DNA from: JABDMH01 sp965223215
Lineage (GTDB): Bacteria; Bacteroidota; Bacteroidia; Chitinophagales; Saprospiraceae
NCBI GenBank assembly: GCA_965223215.1
Contig: CBDCVZ010000010.1
Location: 6,262,001-6,326,000, forward strand
DNA: 64,000 nt
Direction: 5' to 3'
Below, in pieces: positions 35,437 to 44,143 of the stretch (position 1 is its first letter; each line of letters begins with the position of its first letter). The translations under genes and the position numbers were made by a program. The notes beneath the pieces are model-generated. The model was not told the origin of the DNA, ran no database searches, and saw only the letters and a program-made list of their open reading frames with translations.

Positions 35437-36113
35437 TGGGCAGATTCATTACGTCCTGGAGAAAAGTCAAAGAGGCTGATGCTCGTGAGGACCTCATGAA
35501 GGAAGGTGTCAATAGAGTGCTAAACGAGCCTTTGCGACAGCGGATGAGCACTGAATTAGAACGAAAATATGGACTTTCACGATCGATTCCTGATCCCAAA
35601 CAAACTCGAAAAATATCATGGACACCGATTATCGCAGTCGCAGCATCGGTGCTCGTACTGCTCCTATTGATTCCTAATCTGTTTAAGACTGCTGACGTGC
35701 AACAGTTGGCCACTGAATTTATTGCTCATGACCGCCTCGTCCATCCTGGCGTTACAAAAGGAGAAAGTCCACAGTCACAAGCTTATGAACTGGCCATTGC
35801 AAGTTTCAATGAAGGTAATTTTAGCAAATCAGTAGGTCACTTTAAAGAGATCGAAGCGCCATCAATCTCTGACCAATTCTACTTAGCCACGGCGCTGCTC
35901 TATGGTCATAACTTTGAAGAAGCTGTTACGAGATTTGCCGAGCTAAGAGCCTTGTCTGAGTCTACCTATCGAGAGGAGGTAAACTGGTTCTTAGCCCTTG
36001 CTTTGGTTAAGAGTGGTCGAGAGAAAGAAGCGGTTACCGTCTTGAAGCAGATAAAATCAGGTGAATGGCAGGCAGATAAGGCATTTGAGCTGCTGAACCA
36101 GCTAAGTAACTAG
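35436..36113 (+). CDS. One-TM putative anti-sigma factor with periplasmic TPR-like domain
   Basis: 225 residues with three parts: a charged cytoplasmic N-terminus (1-60), a single membrane helix (about 62-83, IIAVAASVLVLLLLIP), and a C-terminal helical-repeat domain of two or three TPR-like units (AYELAIASFNEGNFSKSVGHFKEI, FYLATALLYGHNFEEAVTRFAEL, WFLALALVKSGREKEAVTVLKQI). The ATG overlaps the sigma stop codon by one base, the classical arrangement for sigma/anti-sigma pairs. No standard zinc-binding anti-sigma motif (HxxxCxxC) is present, so the assignment rests on topology and gene coupling. The external TPR domain is a plausible target for the adjacent periplasmic proteases. Confidence 0.8.
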   Translation: MGRFITSWRKVKEADAREDLMKEGVNRVLNEPLRQRMSTELERKYGLSRSIPDPKQTRKISWTPIIAVAASVLVLLLLIPNLFKTADVQQLATEFIAHDRLVHPGVTKGESPQSQAYELAIASFNEGNFSKSVGHFKEIEAPSISDQFYLATALLYGHNFEEAVTRFAELRALSESTYREEVNWFLALALVKSGREKEAVTVLKQIKSGEWQADKAFELLNQLSN

Positions 36114-36202
36114 TCTAAGGAAGGCTCTGGTGACGTCGTGGATTGAGAAATGTTAAAAAATCTTCCCTAAGCACCGACCAATGAGATAAATGTAGGTCCC
36201 TC

Positions 36203-36210
36203 CAATTTTG
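36203..36210 (+). promoter_or_regulatory. Near-consensus -7 element (CAATTTTG) of the TPR lipoprotein gene
   Basis: Seven of eight positions match TAnnTTTG; it ends 22 bases before the ATG at 36233. Confidence 0.4.
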
Positions 36211-36232
36211 GCTATCTTCAAGAATAAAATCA

Positions 36233-37882
36233 ATGATCATGACGCGCTTCTGCTTATACGCGTTGCTGGCTTTGCTTTCCTGCCAAGCTCCGTCTCACCA
36301 ACCCAACCACCAACCACATTCGGACACACTGGGTGTGCTTCAATATGACTTCCAAATCAGTAGTCAGGCTAAGGATGCATTCGATCGTGGCCTTCTTCTC
36401 TTGCATAGTTTTGAATATGAGGATGCCCGAGAGTCATTTAAGAAAGCCATTGAGCTGGACGATCGCGAAGTGATGGCGCATTGGGGAGAAGCCATGACCC
36501 ACTATAAGGCACTCTGGGGTTTGCAGGATGTGGAGGCAGGACGTGAAGTGTTATCGCGGCTTGGTAGAGACCAGGAGAGCCGTTTGGAGAATATTGCAGA
36601 TCCTCTTGAGCGCGATCTTTGGGAGGGGTTAGAGTATCTTTACGGAGAAGGCGAATTTGATGAGCGGAATCGTGCCTACACCAAACACATGGCAAACCTG
36701 AATGAGAAGTATCCTGGAAATCAGGAAGTCGCAGCCTTTTATGCGTTAGGACTCATCTGGTCAAGTGAGGAATACGGCGATGGAAGTGAGGAGCTCCTTT
36801 TGTCTGCACGAATCGCGGATGGTGTACTAGCGGAAAATCCTTTACATCCCGGGGCACTTCACTACAAGATTCATGCACTAGATGGGCCTGTTTCTGCTAG
36901 TGAAGCCCAGAGTGCGGCTGATAAGTACGCCAAGGTCGCACCCGATGCGGCTCATGCCCTACATATGCCTTCCCACATTTATCTCGCACTTGGTCGGTGG
37001 GATGATGTGGTACGCTCAAATGAAGCCTCTTACCAGGCGAGTGTGAAGAGAATGGAAGCTAAAGGCTTGAAAGACGGCGCTCGTGGCTATCATTCTTACG
37101 CTTGGTTACACTACGGCTTGTTACAGCAGGGTCGTTTTACTGAGGCAGAGGAGCTACTCAACGACATGCTGACTTATGTGCCACGCGATCCTACGAAGGG
37201 AGCGCGGGTCTACCTCCTTGGCATGCAAAATCGACAATTGGTCATAGCAGGACTGCCAAAGACCAAGACAAAGCTTGATCCAGATGTTCGTGTGGATGAC
37301 ATCGGCCTCGAACCCGCAACCATGCGTAGTTTTCTAAGGGCACAATTGGCCTTTGTCCAAAAAGACGCTCAAACCATCAAAAGGGAGGCAGATTGGCTTA
37401 CTGATCAAATCAATGTGGCTTCGACTTTGGTAGGCGAGGATGGCAAAGCCATGTGCAGTGCCGGGGCCACGAGGTACGCACCAAACGAAGATCAACTGAA
37501 CAAATCTCGGGTGGTACTCCATCAGTTACATGCCTTGTCAGCGGAGTTGGAGCTCGATATGACTGGCTTTGAAGAACATTTGATCCAAGCCACGAAGATA
37601 GAAGCAGCAGCAGACTTCCCCACGGGACCTCCGAGGGTAGCCCTGCCTTCTTTTGAGCAATATGGCCACTGGCTGCTGAACCAGGGAAGGTTTGAGCTTG
37701 CATTAGATCAATTTGAATCTTCGCTCCGTCGAACACCAAGGCGAACCGCCTCTTTGGTCGGTAAGATGGAGGCGTTACGTGGCCTTAATCGCAAAGAAGA
37801 AGCCCAAGAAGTGCAGCAGGAGTTACAACAGATCTGGCATCTGGCGGATGACTCGGTTCGCGATTTAATAGCGCTGCGATAG
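36233..37882 (+). CDS. TPR-repeat lipoprotein
   Basis: 549-residue predicted lipoprotein: a short signal ending in the lipobox LLSC (Cys at about 18), then a Q/H/P-rich linker. Residues 45-545 are TPR-like, with clear units near 50-95 (LLLLHSFEYEDARESFKKAI) and 475-530 (LLNQGRFELALDQFESSL). A conserved ALHMPSHIYLALGRWDDVV segment near 245 is seen in a widespread family of TPR proteins without a known function. It lies downstream of the sigma/anti-sigma pair but 119 bases away with its own promoter-like box, so it may or may not be linked to that circuit. Confidence 0.85.
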   Translation: MIMTRFCLYALLALLSCQAPSHQPNHQPHSDTLGVLQYDFQISSQAKDAFDRGLLLLHSFEYEDARESFKKAIELDDREVMAHWGEAMTHYKALWGLQDVEAGREVLSRLGRDQESRLENIADPLERDLWEGLEYLYGEGEFDERNRAYTKHMANLNEKYPGNQEVAAFYALGLIWSSEEYGDGSEELLLSARIADGVLAENPLHPGALHYKIHALDGPVSASEAQSAADKYAKVAPDAAHALHMPSHIYLALGRWDDVVRSNEASYQASVKRMEAKGLKDGARGYHSYAWLHYGLLQQGRFTEAEELLNDMLTYVPRDPTKGARVYLLGMQNRQLVIAGLPKTKTKLDPDVRVDDIGLEPATMRSFLRAQLAFVQKDAQTIKREADWLTDQINVASTLVGEDGKAMCSAGATRYAPNEDQLNKSRVVLHQLHALSAELELDMTGFEEHLIQATKIEAAADFPTGPPRVALPSFEQYGHWLLNQGRFELALDQFESSLRRTPRRTASLVGKMEALRGLNRKEEAQEVQQELQQIWHLADDSVRDLIALR

Positions 37883-38109
37883 GAACAATCGCCGTTGTTC
37901 GTCTTGCACCGACCAGATCAATAGAAACCATTCAGAAATAATTTTCTTCAAGTGCCTTTGGGTGATCGGCGTTATTAGGATACCTTTGCGTCCATAATGG
38001 CAGTCACAGGATCATGCAACACCATGAGACACGTCCTATCACCGACCGATTTTATTGGCTTCCAAATCAGCTCTCGGGAAATCACTTCTTTGAAATCGCT
38101 AAATAATCC

Positions 38110-39453
38110 ATGAAAATTGTGATCGCAGGTGCTGGTGCCATTGGTACCCATCTGGCAAAATTACTTTCGTACGAGAATCAAGACATTACTTTGATTGATA
38201 ATGATGCTGAGGCATTGCGGTACGCGTCAACCAAACTAGATGTACTAACCATTAAGGGTGATGCCACTCATCTCCACGTACTGAGAGAAGCAGAAGTAAA
38301 TAAAGCCAGTCTGTTTATTTCAGTTACCACTAGTGAGACGACAAATCTGTTGACTGCGCTGCTAGCGAAACAAAAGGGAGCCAAACGCACCGTTGCACGA
38401 GTCAGCCATGTCGAATATATTTCAGATGAACAAAGGGAGTATTTTGCGACGGTAGGTATCGATTCAATTTTTTCACCCGATCATTTAGCAGCCTTGGAAA
38501 TTGAAAGACTGGTCGGTAGGGCTTCACTTACGGATACCTTTGATTTCGAAGATGGTAAGATAAGTGTCGTCGGCTTCACCATTGATGGCAGCAGCACCTT
38601 GGTGGGTCGATCCATTGCTCATATTTGGATTAGTACGCAAAATGCATTCAATTATCGAGGTGTGGCCCTCTTGCGAAATCATCAAACCATTATCCCTAAA
38701 AACCGGACGATTTTGCAGAAGGGTGATCATCTATATCTCAGCATCGCTACAAAGGATATCGAAAAAGTTTTGCCTTTTGTGGGCAAGGAAAGCAAGGCCA
38801 TCAAAAAGATCATGCTAATAGGTGACACGGCATTGGCCCTCCGTACTGCCGAACTCCTGGAGAAGAAGTACAAAGTTACCGTAGTGATGCCTGACAAAGA
38901 ACGGGGGAAGGAATTTTTGGAACAATTGCGCACCGCCATGATCACTATTGCTGATCCCAGTAGTATTGAGGTTTTAGAACAGGAAGGTTTGCCAACTACG
39001 GATGCGTTTATTGCCCTCACGCCTGACTCGGAAATAAATATTTTATCAAGCCTAATTGCCGAAGACCGGGGTGTTTATAAAACGATTGCCCTAGTCAATA
39101 ATGAGGCCTACACACGTATATCTCAGAATATCGGCGTTGATACCCTCATTAACAAGAAATTAATTGCTGCTAACAACATCTTCAGATATGTGAGAAAGGG
39201 ATCTGTGGAGGCGATTACTGCAATGCATGGGGTCGATGCAGAAATCATTGAATTTGCGGTGAAGAAGGAAAATCAACTCACTCGAAAATCACTTACCGAG
39301 TTGAAATTACCCTCTGGTTCCATCGTGGCTGGGGTGATCAGGGGTACTGAAACCTATATTCCCGGAGGGGATTTTAATTTTCAAAAGGGAGATAAAGTGA
39401 TCGTATTTGCCAAGCCAGAGAGCATTCATAGAATTGAGAAATTCTTCAAGTAG
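38110..39453 (+). CDS. trkA: Trk potassium uptake regulator TrkA
   Basis: Peripheral NAD(H)-binding subunit that gates the TrkH channel. It contains two RCK_N/RCK_C halves (about 1-215 and 225-447). The first Rossmann motif is intact (IAGAGAIGTHLAKLL, acidic LIDND at strand 2). The second one is degenerate (LIGDTALALRTAELL), lacking the GxGxxG pattern, so only the first half may bind nucleotide well. Length is normal for fused TrkA. The stop codon is immediately followed by the trkH ATG, so the two are one operon. Confidence 0.95.
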   Translation: MKIVIAGAGAIGTHLAKLLSYENQDITLIDNDAEALRYASTKLDVLTIKGDATHLHVLREAEVNKASLFISVTTSETTNLLTALLAKQKGAKRTVARVSHVEYISDEQREYFATVGIDSIFSPDHLAALEIERLVGRASLTDTFDFEDGKISVVGFTIDGSSTLVGRSIAHIWISTQNAFNYRGVALLRNHQTIIPKNRTILQKGDHLYLSIATKDIEKVLPFVGKESKAIKKIMLIGDTALALRTAELLEKKYKVTVVMPDKERGKEFLEQLRTAMITIADPSSIEVLEQEGLPTTDAFIALTPDSEINILSSLIAEDRGVYKTIALVNNEAYTRISQNIGVDTLINKKLIAANNIFRYVRKGSVEAITAMHGVDAEIIEFAVKKENQLTRKSLTELKLPSGSIVAGVIRGTETYIPGGDFNFQKGDKVIVFAKPESIHRIEKFFK

Positions 39454-40914
39454 ATGATCAATTTCCGCATCATTGGTAACGTCATCGGAGCCATCATTTT
39501 TATCGTAGGTGCTTTTATGGTCATCCCAACCATTTATGCTTTCTACCTCAATGAGTCGTCGGCCAACGACTTGCTGACCAGTAGTTTGATCGGACTGGGT
39601 GTCGGTTTCTTACTCTGGCGCTTCACCCGGTCAAGCCATCAAATCGTTGGTAAAAGAGACGGTTACCTCATTGTGGCAGGTTCGTGGTTTGTCATCGGCT
39701 TATTCGCTGCGCTTCCCTACTATTTAGGTCATACATCAAGTGGATTTAGCAATGCACTTTTTGAAAGTATTTCTGGGCTCACAACTACTGGAGCCACTAC
39801 CCTAAATGATATTGAGTCGGTGCCCCACGGAATTTTACTGTGGCGCAGCATGACACAGTGGATTGGTGGGATGGGTGTCATCGTTTTAACCGTGGCCATC
39901 CTGCCACTGTTGGGTGTGGGTGGGGTCGAACTATTTGTGGCCGAAGCACCTGGGCCAACATCCAATAAGATTCATCCGAGAATTAAGGAAACAGCAAAGC
40001 GACTATGGTTGATTTATGTCGGATTGACTTTTACCCTAATGAGTATCTTGATACTTGAGGGGATGTCTTTGTTTGATTCGGTTAATCATGCACTTACCAC
40101 CATCGCAACTGGGGGGTTTTCTACGAAGAATGCGAGCATTGCTGCCTTTGATTCACCGATGATCGAATACACCATAATGGCCTTTATGTTTGTTGCCGGC
40201 ACCAGTTATACGCTTTTGTACTTCGGCTTTCGAGGCAAGTTTATTCGGTTTTGGCGCAGTGATGAATGGAAGGCATATCTGGCTTTTACTTTGATCATGG
40301 TCAGTATCGTGGGCGTAGGTATTTATATGGTTGGGTCAGAGCCTGTAGAATATAGTTTTCGAACCGCTGGTTTTCAAGTGATATCAGTCATCACCACGAC
40401 CGGATATATCACGGCTGATTACACTGCGTGGAGTCCCAGCATTACAGCCTTGTTTTTTCTTTTACTCTTCGTAGGTGGTTGTGCAGGTTCCACTGCTGGG
40501 GGCATTAAAATTATTCGTCATTTGGTGTTTGCAAAAAACTCTTGGTTTGAATTCAAAAGATTGCTCCATCCCTACGGCCTAATCCGCCTACGGCTTGATG
40601 ACAAAATTGTGGCCCCTCGAATATTAACTCATGTGTTGGTATTTTTGCTCATCTATTTATTTGTTTTTGTGACGGCAAGTCTGTTGTTATCGATGTTCAT
40701 TGCTGATATTGAAACACCATTAATTACTGCCGCGGGTGCCGTTGCGACCTGCTTGGGAAACGTAGGTCCTGCCATTGGAGCCGTGGGACCAGTAGATACC
40801 TTTTTTGCACTTCCTGCCGAAGCCAAAATGTTGCTTTGCTTCGTCATGATTTTGGGTCGGTTAGAACTGTTTAGTGTATTAATTATTTTTACGCCCGCAT
40901 TTTGGAGAGATTGA
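39454..40914 (+). CDS. trkH: Trk-type potassium channel subunit TrkH
   Basis: Inner-membrane K+ channel of the SKT superfamily, 486 residues. The four pore-loop motifs with their selectivity-filter glycines are visible: SGLTTTGATT, TIATGGFSTKN, VITTTGYI and CLGNVGPAIG. The GGCAGSTAGGIK stretch (about 345-357) corresponds to the conserved intramembrane loop. It starts on the base after the trkA stop codon. It takes up K+ with gating by TrkA and NAD(H)/ATP. Confidence 0.95.
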   Translation: MINFRIIGNVIGAIIFIVGAFMVIPTIYAFYLNESSANDLLTSSLIGLGVGFLLWRFTRSSHQIVGKRDGYLIVAGSWFVIGLFAALPYYLGHTSSGFSNALFESISGLTTTGATTLNDIESVPHGILLWRSMTQWIGGMGVIVLTVAILPLLGVGGVELFVAEAPGPTSNKIHPRIKETAKRLWLIYVGLTFTLMSILILEGMSLFDSVNHALTTIATGGFSTKNASIAAFDSPMIEYTIMAFMFVAGTSYTLLYFGFRGKFIRFWRSDEWKAYLAFTLIMVSIVGVGIYMVGSEPVEYSFRTAGFQVISVITTTGYITADYTAWSPSITALFFLLLFVGGCAGSTAGGIKIIRHLVFAKNSWFEFKRLLHPYGLIRLRLDDKIVAPRILTHVLVFLLIYLFVFVTASLLLSMFIADIETPLITAAGAVATCLGNVGPAIGAVGPVDTFFALPAEAKMLLCFVMILGRLELFSVLIIFTPAFWRD

Positions 40915-40977
40915 CGGCTCTGTGAGGCACACACCCGATTGAAGCTTAGTTGATCTGATTTTTTTAGGAATGTCCAG

Positions 40978-41005
40978 TTGGATGGAATTATTATTTCCTA
41001 TTTTG
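40978..41005 (+). promoter_or_regulatory. Promoter of the sulfatase gene (-33 TTG, -7 TATTTTG)
   Basis: TTG (40978-40980), 18-base spacer, TATTTTG (40999-41005). The -7 box has one base fewer between TA and TTTG than the consensus and ends five bases before the ATG at 41011, so the transcript would be nearly leaderless. Confidence 0.45.
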
Positions 41006-41010
41006 AGATC

Positions 41011-42567
41011 ATGCGAAAAAGAGATTTCCGCCCAATAACGATTTACTCTGTAATTTTCAGTTTGCTGTCGCTTACTACCTGTTCAGATGCCGGCAAGTCT
41101 GATTCCAATGCAAATCTTCCCAACATCATTTACATTTTAGCCGATGACCTTGGATATGGTGAATTGGGCTGTTATGGACAGGAGATCATTGAGACACCAA
41201 ACTTAGATGCTCTAGCTTTAGGTGGGATGCGATTCACGCAACACTACTCTGGAGCGCCGGTTTGCGCCCCGGCCAGGTGTGTACTGCTGACGGGAAAGCA
41301 CGCAGGACACGCTCATATTCGAGGAAATGATGAGTGGCGAGAGCGTGGTGAAGTATGGGATTTTGCGGCGATGTTTCGCGATTCGACCTTGGAGGGACAG
41401 CGTCCGATACCAGATGAGGAGATCACCATCGCTGAATTATTGAAGCAGAAGCAGTATGCTACTGGCGTGGTTGGTAAATGGGGGCTGGGAGCACCACATA
41501 CCGAGGGGGTTCCTAATAAGCAGGGCTTTGACTTTTTCTTTGGTTATAATTGTCAGAGACAGGCACACACCTTTTACCCGCTGCATTTATGGAAAAATCA
41601 ACGGAAAGTTTTACTGAAGAATAAACTGGTGGCACCAAGACAGAAATTACCTGCCGATGCAGATCCGTATGATAGCATGAGTTACGCAGATTTTCGATTG
41701 GAAGACTATTCACCTAAACTCATGCAAGAAGAGGCCTTGAGCTTTATTGAAGCCAATTCGGAAAATCCCTTTTTCTTATACTATGCTTCCCCAATCCCGC
41801 ATGTACCATTGCAAGCTCCAAAAAAGTGGGTGGACTACTACCGAAAAAAACTCGGTCCAGAGGACCCATACATCGGTGATAATGGATACTTTCCTTCACA
41901 GTTTCCTCGGGCGGAATATGCTGCTATGATTTCATACCTGGATGAGCAGGTGGGTGAAATTGTAGAAAAGTTAAAAGCCAGAAATCTCTATGAAAACACC
42001 CTAATTATTTTTTCCAGCGACAATGGTCCAACCTACGTGGGTGGTGCCGATACAGAATTTTTCGATAGTGCTAAGCCATTTAAGACCCAATTTGGATGGG
42101 GCAAGGGATTTACCCATGAAGGAGGCATTCGCGTACCGATGATCGCCCATTGGCCAGAACGAATCATGCCAGGACAAACCTCAGATCACATCTCAATTTT
42201 TTATGATGTGATGCCGACCTTGTGTCAGATGGTAGGTGTTGCAATGCCGCCGGATCGTGATGGAACTAGCTTTTTACCCACCTTACTCGGTGATGGGCAG
42301 CAGCAGGAGCATTCATATCTTTACTGGGAGTTTCCGGCTTACCAGGGTCAGCAAGCGGTGAGAATGGGCAAATGGAAGGGTATCCGGAAGAAAATCTTTG
42401 AAGGAAACATGGACATTGAATTATATGATCTTTCCCTTGATCTCCGTGAGCAGAACAACGTTGCCGATGACCACCCAGAAATAGTTGCAAAAATCGAGGG
42501 TATTATGGAAGCCGCTCATACACCAGCGGAATTGGATAGATTTAAGATTCCGCAATTGGGTGACTAG
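41011..42567 (+). CDS. Lipoprotein sulfatase (formylglycine-dependent, family S1)
   Basis: Arylsulfatase-type hydrolase, 518 residues. The start at 41011 gives a lipoprotein signal (LLSLTTC lipobox); the earlier in-frame TTG lies in the promoter. Sulfatase motifs: NIIYILADDLGYGELGCYG (metal Asp45, Asp46) and CAPARCVLLTG, where Cys85 is the CxPxR formylglycine site; VGKWGLG (usual catalytic Lys region) and FSSDNGPT follow. It needs an FGE or anSME-type maturase, which is not in the window. Family members desulfate sulfated glycans or small sulfate esters. It may serve carbohydrate use, but it is on the opposite strand and 3 kb away from the SusC/D locus. Confidence 0.92.
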   Translation: MRKRDFRPITIYSVIFSLLSLTTCSDAGKSDSNANLPNIIYILADDLGYGELGCYGQEIIETPNLDALALGGMRFTQHYSGAPVCAPARCVLLTGKHAGHAHIRGNDEWRERGEVWDFAAMFRDSTLEGQRPIPDEEITIAELLKQKQYATGVVGKWGLGAPHTEGVPNKQGFDFFFGYNCQRQAHTFYPLHLWKNQRKVLLKNKLVAPRQKLPADADPYDSMSYADFRLEDYSPKLMQEEALSFIEANSENPFFLYYASPIPHVPLQAPKKWVDYYRKKLGPEDPYIGDNGYFPSQFPRAEYAAMISYLDEQVGEIVEKLKARNLYENTLIIFSSDNGPTYVGGADTEFFDSAKPFKTQFGWGKGFTHEGGIRVPMIAHWPERIMPGQTSDHISIFYDVMPTLCQMVGVAMPPDRDGTSFLPTLLGDGQQQEHSYLYWEFPAYQGQQAVRMGKWKGIRKKIFEGNMDIELYDLSLDLREQNNVADDHPEIVAKIEGIMEAAHTPAELDRFKIPQLGD

Positions 42568-42860
42568 CAGCACCTATTTTCTAGCCTGGAATAAAACTGC
42601 CATTGGGGGTTTTGTCAAACAATTTCTTCGCCCAACGGAGAGACGTGAGGTCGGTAGTGGCTCCATGCATCTGGTAATCGAAAACAAAAAGCATGGTGGA
42701 ATGATGAATTTCCAGTGTCCTTATTGAGTGAATCAAGCGAGGAGATGTCTCAGATGTGACTATATGCACAAAAATACTGGTCGGTTCTTGCTACTATATT
42801 TTGTACTTTATCATTGACTGTAATCGATCTAATTTTACCCATGAAAGGTAGGCACCAAAG

Positions 42861-44054
42861 ATGAGGGTAATATTCCCTTTTGTATTGTGTTTTTTAGATG
42901 TAGCGACCATGCTCCTCGCCCAATGTGATACCTCACTTGTTTTGGATTCACAAAGCAAGGTGAATGCTTTCAATAGTAATTATCTTAATTGTGACACACT
43001 GCGTGGAAACCTCATGATCAGGGGCGATGATGTGGTCAGTCTAGAGGCGCTCTCGATTTTACAAGTTGTGGATGGCAACCTCTTTGTCCAAGACTGTCCA
43101 TTTCTTGAATCTCTGCAGGGGCTGGAAAATATATCATCAATCACTGGATCATTGCTACTAGCTCGTAATAATCGACTCACTACATTGCGTGGATTAAATC
43201 GGCTCAAGCACCTCGGTCATAATTTGATGGTGGAGGGGAATCCTGGTTTAATTCACCTCCGCGATCTAGGTCGATTGCAAACGCTGGGTGGAGATATTAC
43301 CTTACTTGAAAATGTAAATTTGCTGGGATTTAGTGGGATGGAGCAACTTCGGCAAATTGGTGGCATGATTGATTTATGCCATAATATTAGCATTAAAGAT
43401 TTTCGAGGTCTAGATAATATTGAAGAAATTCGAGGTAATTTTTATGCCTACCACATGGATTCGCTCAAGGATTTTTCTGGCTTAGGAAAATTACGTGTTA
43501 TTGGTGGGGAATTTGATATTGGGAGCAATGACGCTCTCATAAGTCTCACTGGATTGGAAGAGCTTCAGTCCATCAAAGATTGCTTTTATATTTTTGGTAA
43601 TCCCTCCTTGTCCAGCATTGAGGGGCTAGTTAATTTGACTGCCATTGGAGGGACACTGACGATCATTGCAAATTCTAGTTTATCTCTTTGCGCTCTACCT
43701 GGAATCTGTCCTTATCTCGCAAATCCGCCAGGATCGGTTAGTATTTGGGAAAACGGCAATCCTTGTTCAAGTCAATCCGATTTTCAAAGAGCATGCAGTG
43801 CCACACCTGTGGTAACTGACCTTGAGTATTCGCCGACCCAGGTGTATCCCAATCCTACGCCTGGCCGGATCTACACCAGGGTCTATTTTTCGACACCGGT
43901 AATGATTGAGGTGATGAATCATCATGGCGAGGTAGTCGATCATTTTATTCATCGTGGAGATAACCCAATTGATTTGCAAGTCAACGCTGGTTTCTATTAT
44001 CTTAGATTTTTGATTGATCACGAACAAAAATTACTGCCAGTGGTCGTTCATTAA
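42861..44054 (+). CDS. Receptor-L-domain-like surface protein with T9SS type A domain
   Basis: 397-residue exported protein. A signal peptide (about 1-20, ending LLAQ) is followed by about ten leucine-rich repeats of roughly 23-25 residues in the style of the receptor L domain of eukaryotic EGF/insulin receptors (LEALSILQVVDGNLFVQDCPFL, LRGLNRLKHLGHNLMVEGNPGL, FSGLGKLRVIGGEFDIGSN). From about 315 a type A sorting domain follows (VYPNPTPGRIYTRV, FYYLRF), so it is exported to the cell surface. Such repeats are binding scaffolds; the ligand is unknown. No enzymatic domain is present. It stands alone between the sulfatase and AraC genes. Confidence 0.85.
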   Translation: MRVIFPFVLCFLDVATMLLAQCDTSLVLDSQSKVNAFNSNYLNCDTLRGNLMIRGDDVVSLEALSILQVVDGNLFVQDCPFLESLQGLENISSITGSLLLARNNRLTTLRGLNRLKHLGHNLMVEGNPGLIHLRDLGRLQTLGGDITLLENVNLLGFSGMEQLRQIGGMIDLCHNISIKDFRGLDNIEEIRGNFYAYHMDSLKDFSGLGKLRVIGGEFDIGSNDALISLTGLEELQSIKDCFYIFGNPSLSSIEGLVNLTAIGGTLTIIANSSLSLCALPGICPYLANPPGSVSIWENGNPCSSQSDFQRACSATPVVTDLEYSPTQVYPNPTPGRIYTRVYFSTPVMIEVMNHHGEVVDHFIHRGDNPIDLQVNAGFYYLRFLIDHEQKLLPVVVH

Positions 44055-44143
44055 TAATTGATAGTCTCTCCCCGGAATCTGTAGCGGGACAAATTGAGAC
44101 CAAGTGAGATCTTTGATTGAGCCTACCTTCATATTCTCATGCT

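Noticed and set aside
37883..37900. Hairpin GAACAA / TTGTTC after the TPR lipoprotein gene
   Set aside because: It has a six-base stem but no T-run, so it is not a convincing terminator.
42485..42769. Short frames on both strands after the sulfatase gene
   Set aside because: They overlap the sulfatase end or the intergenic region and show no family features.
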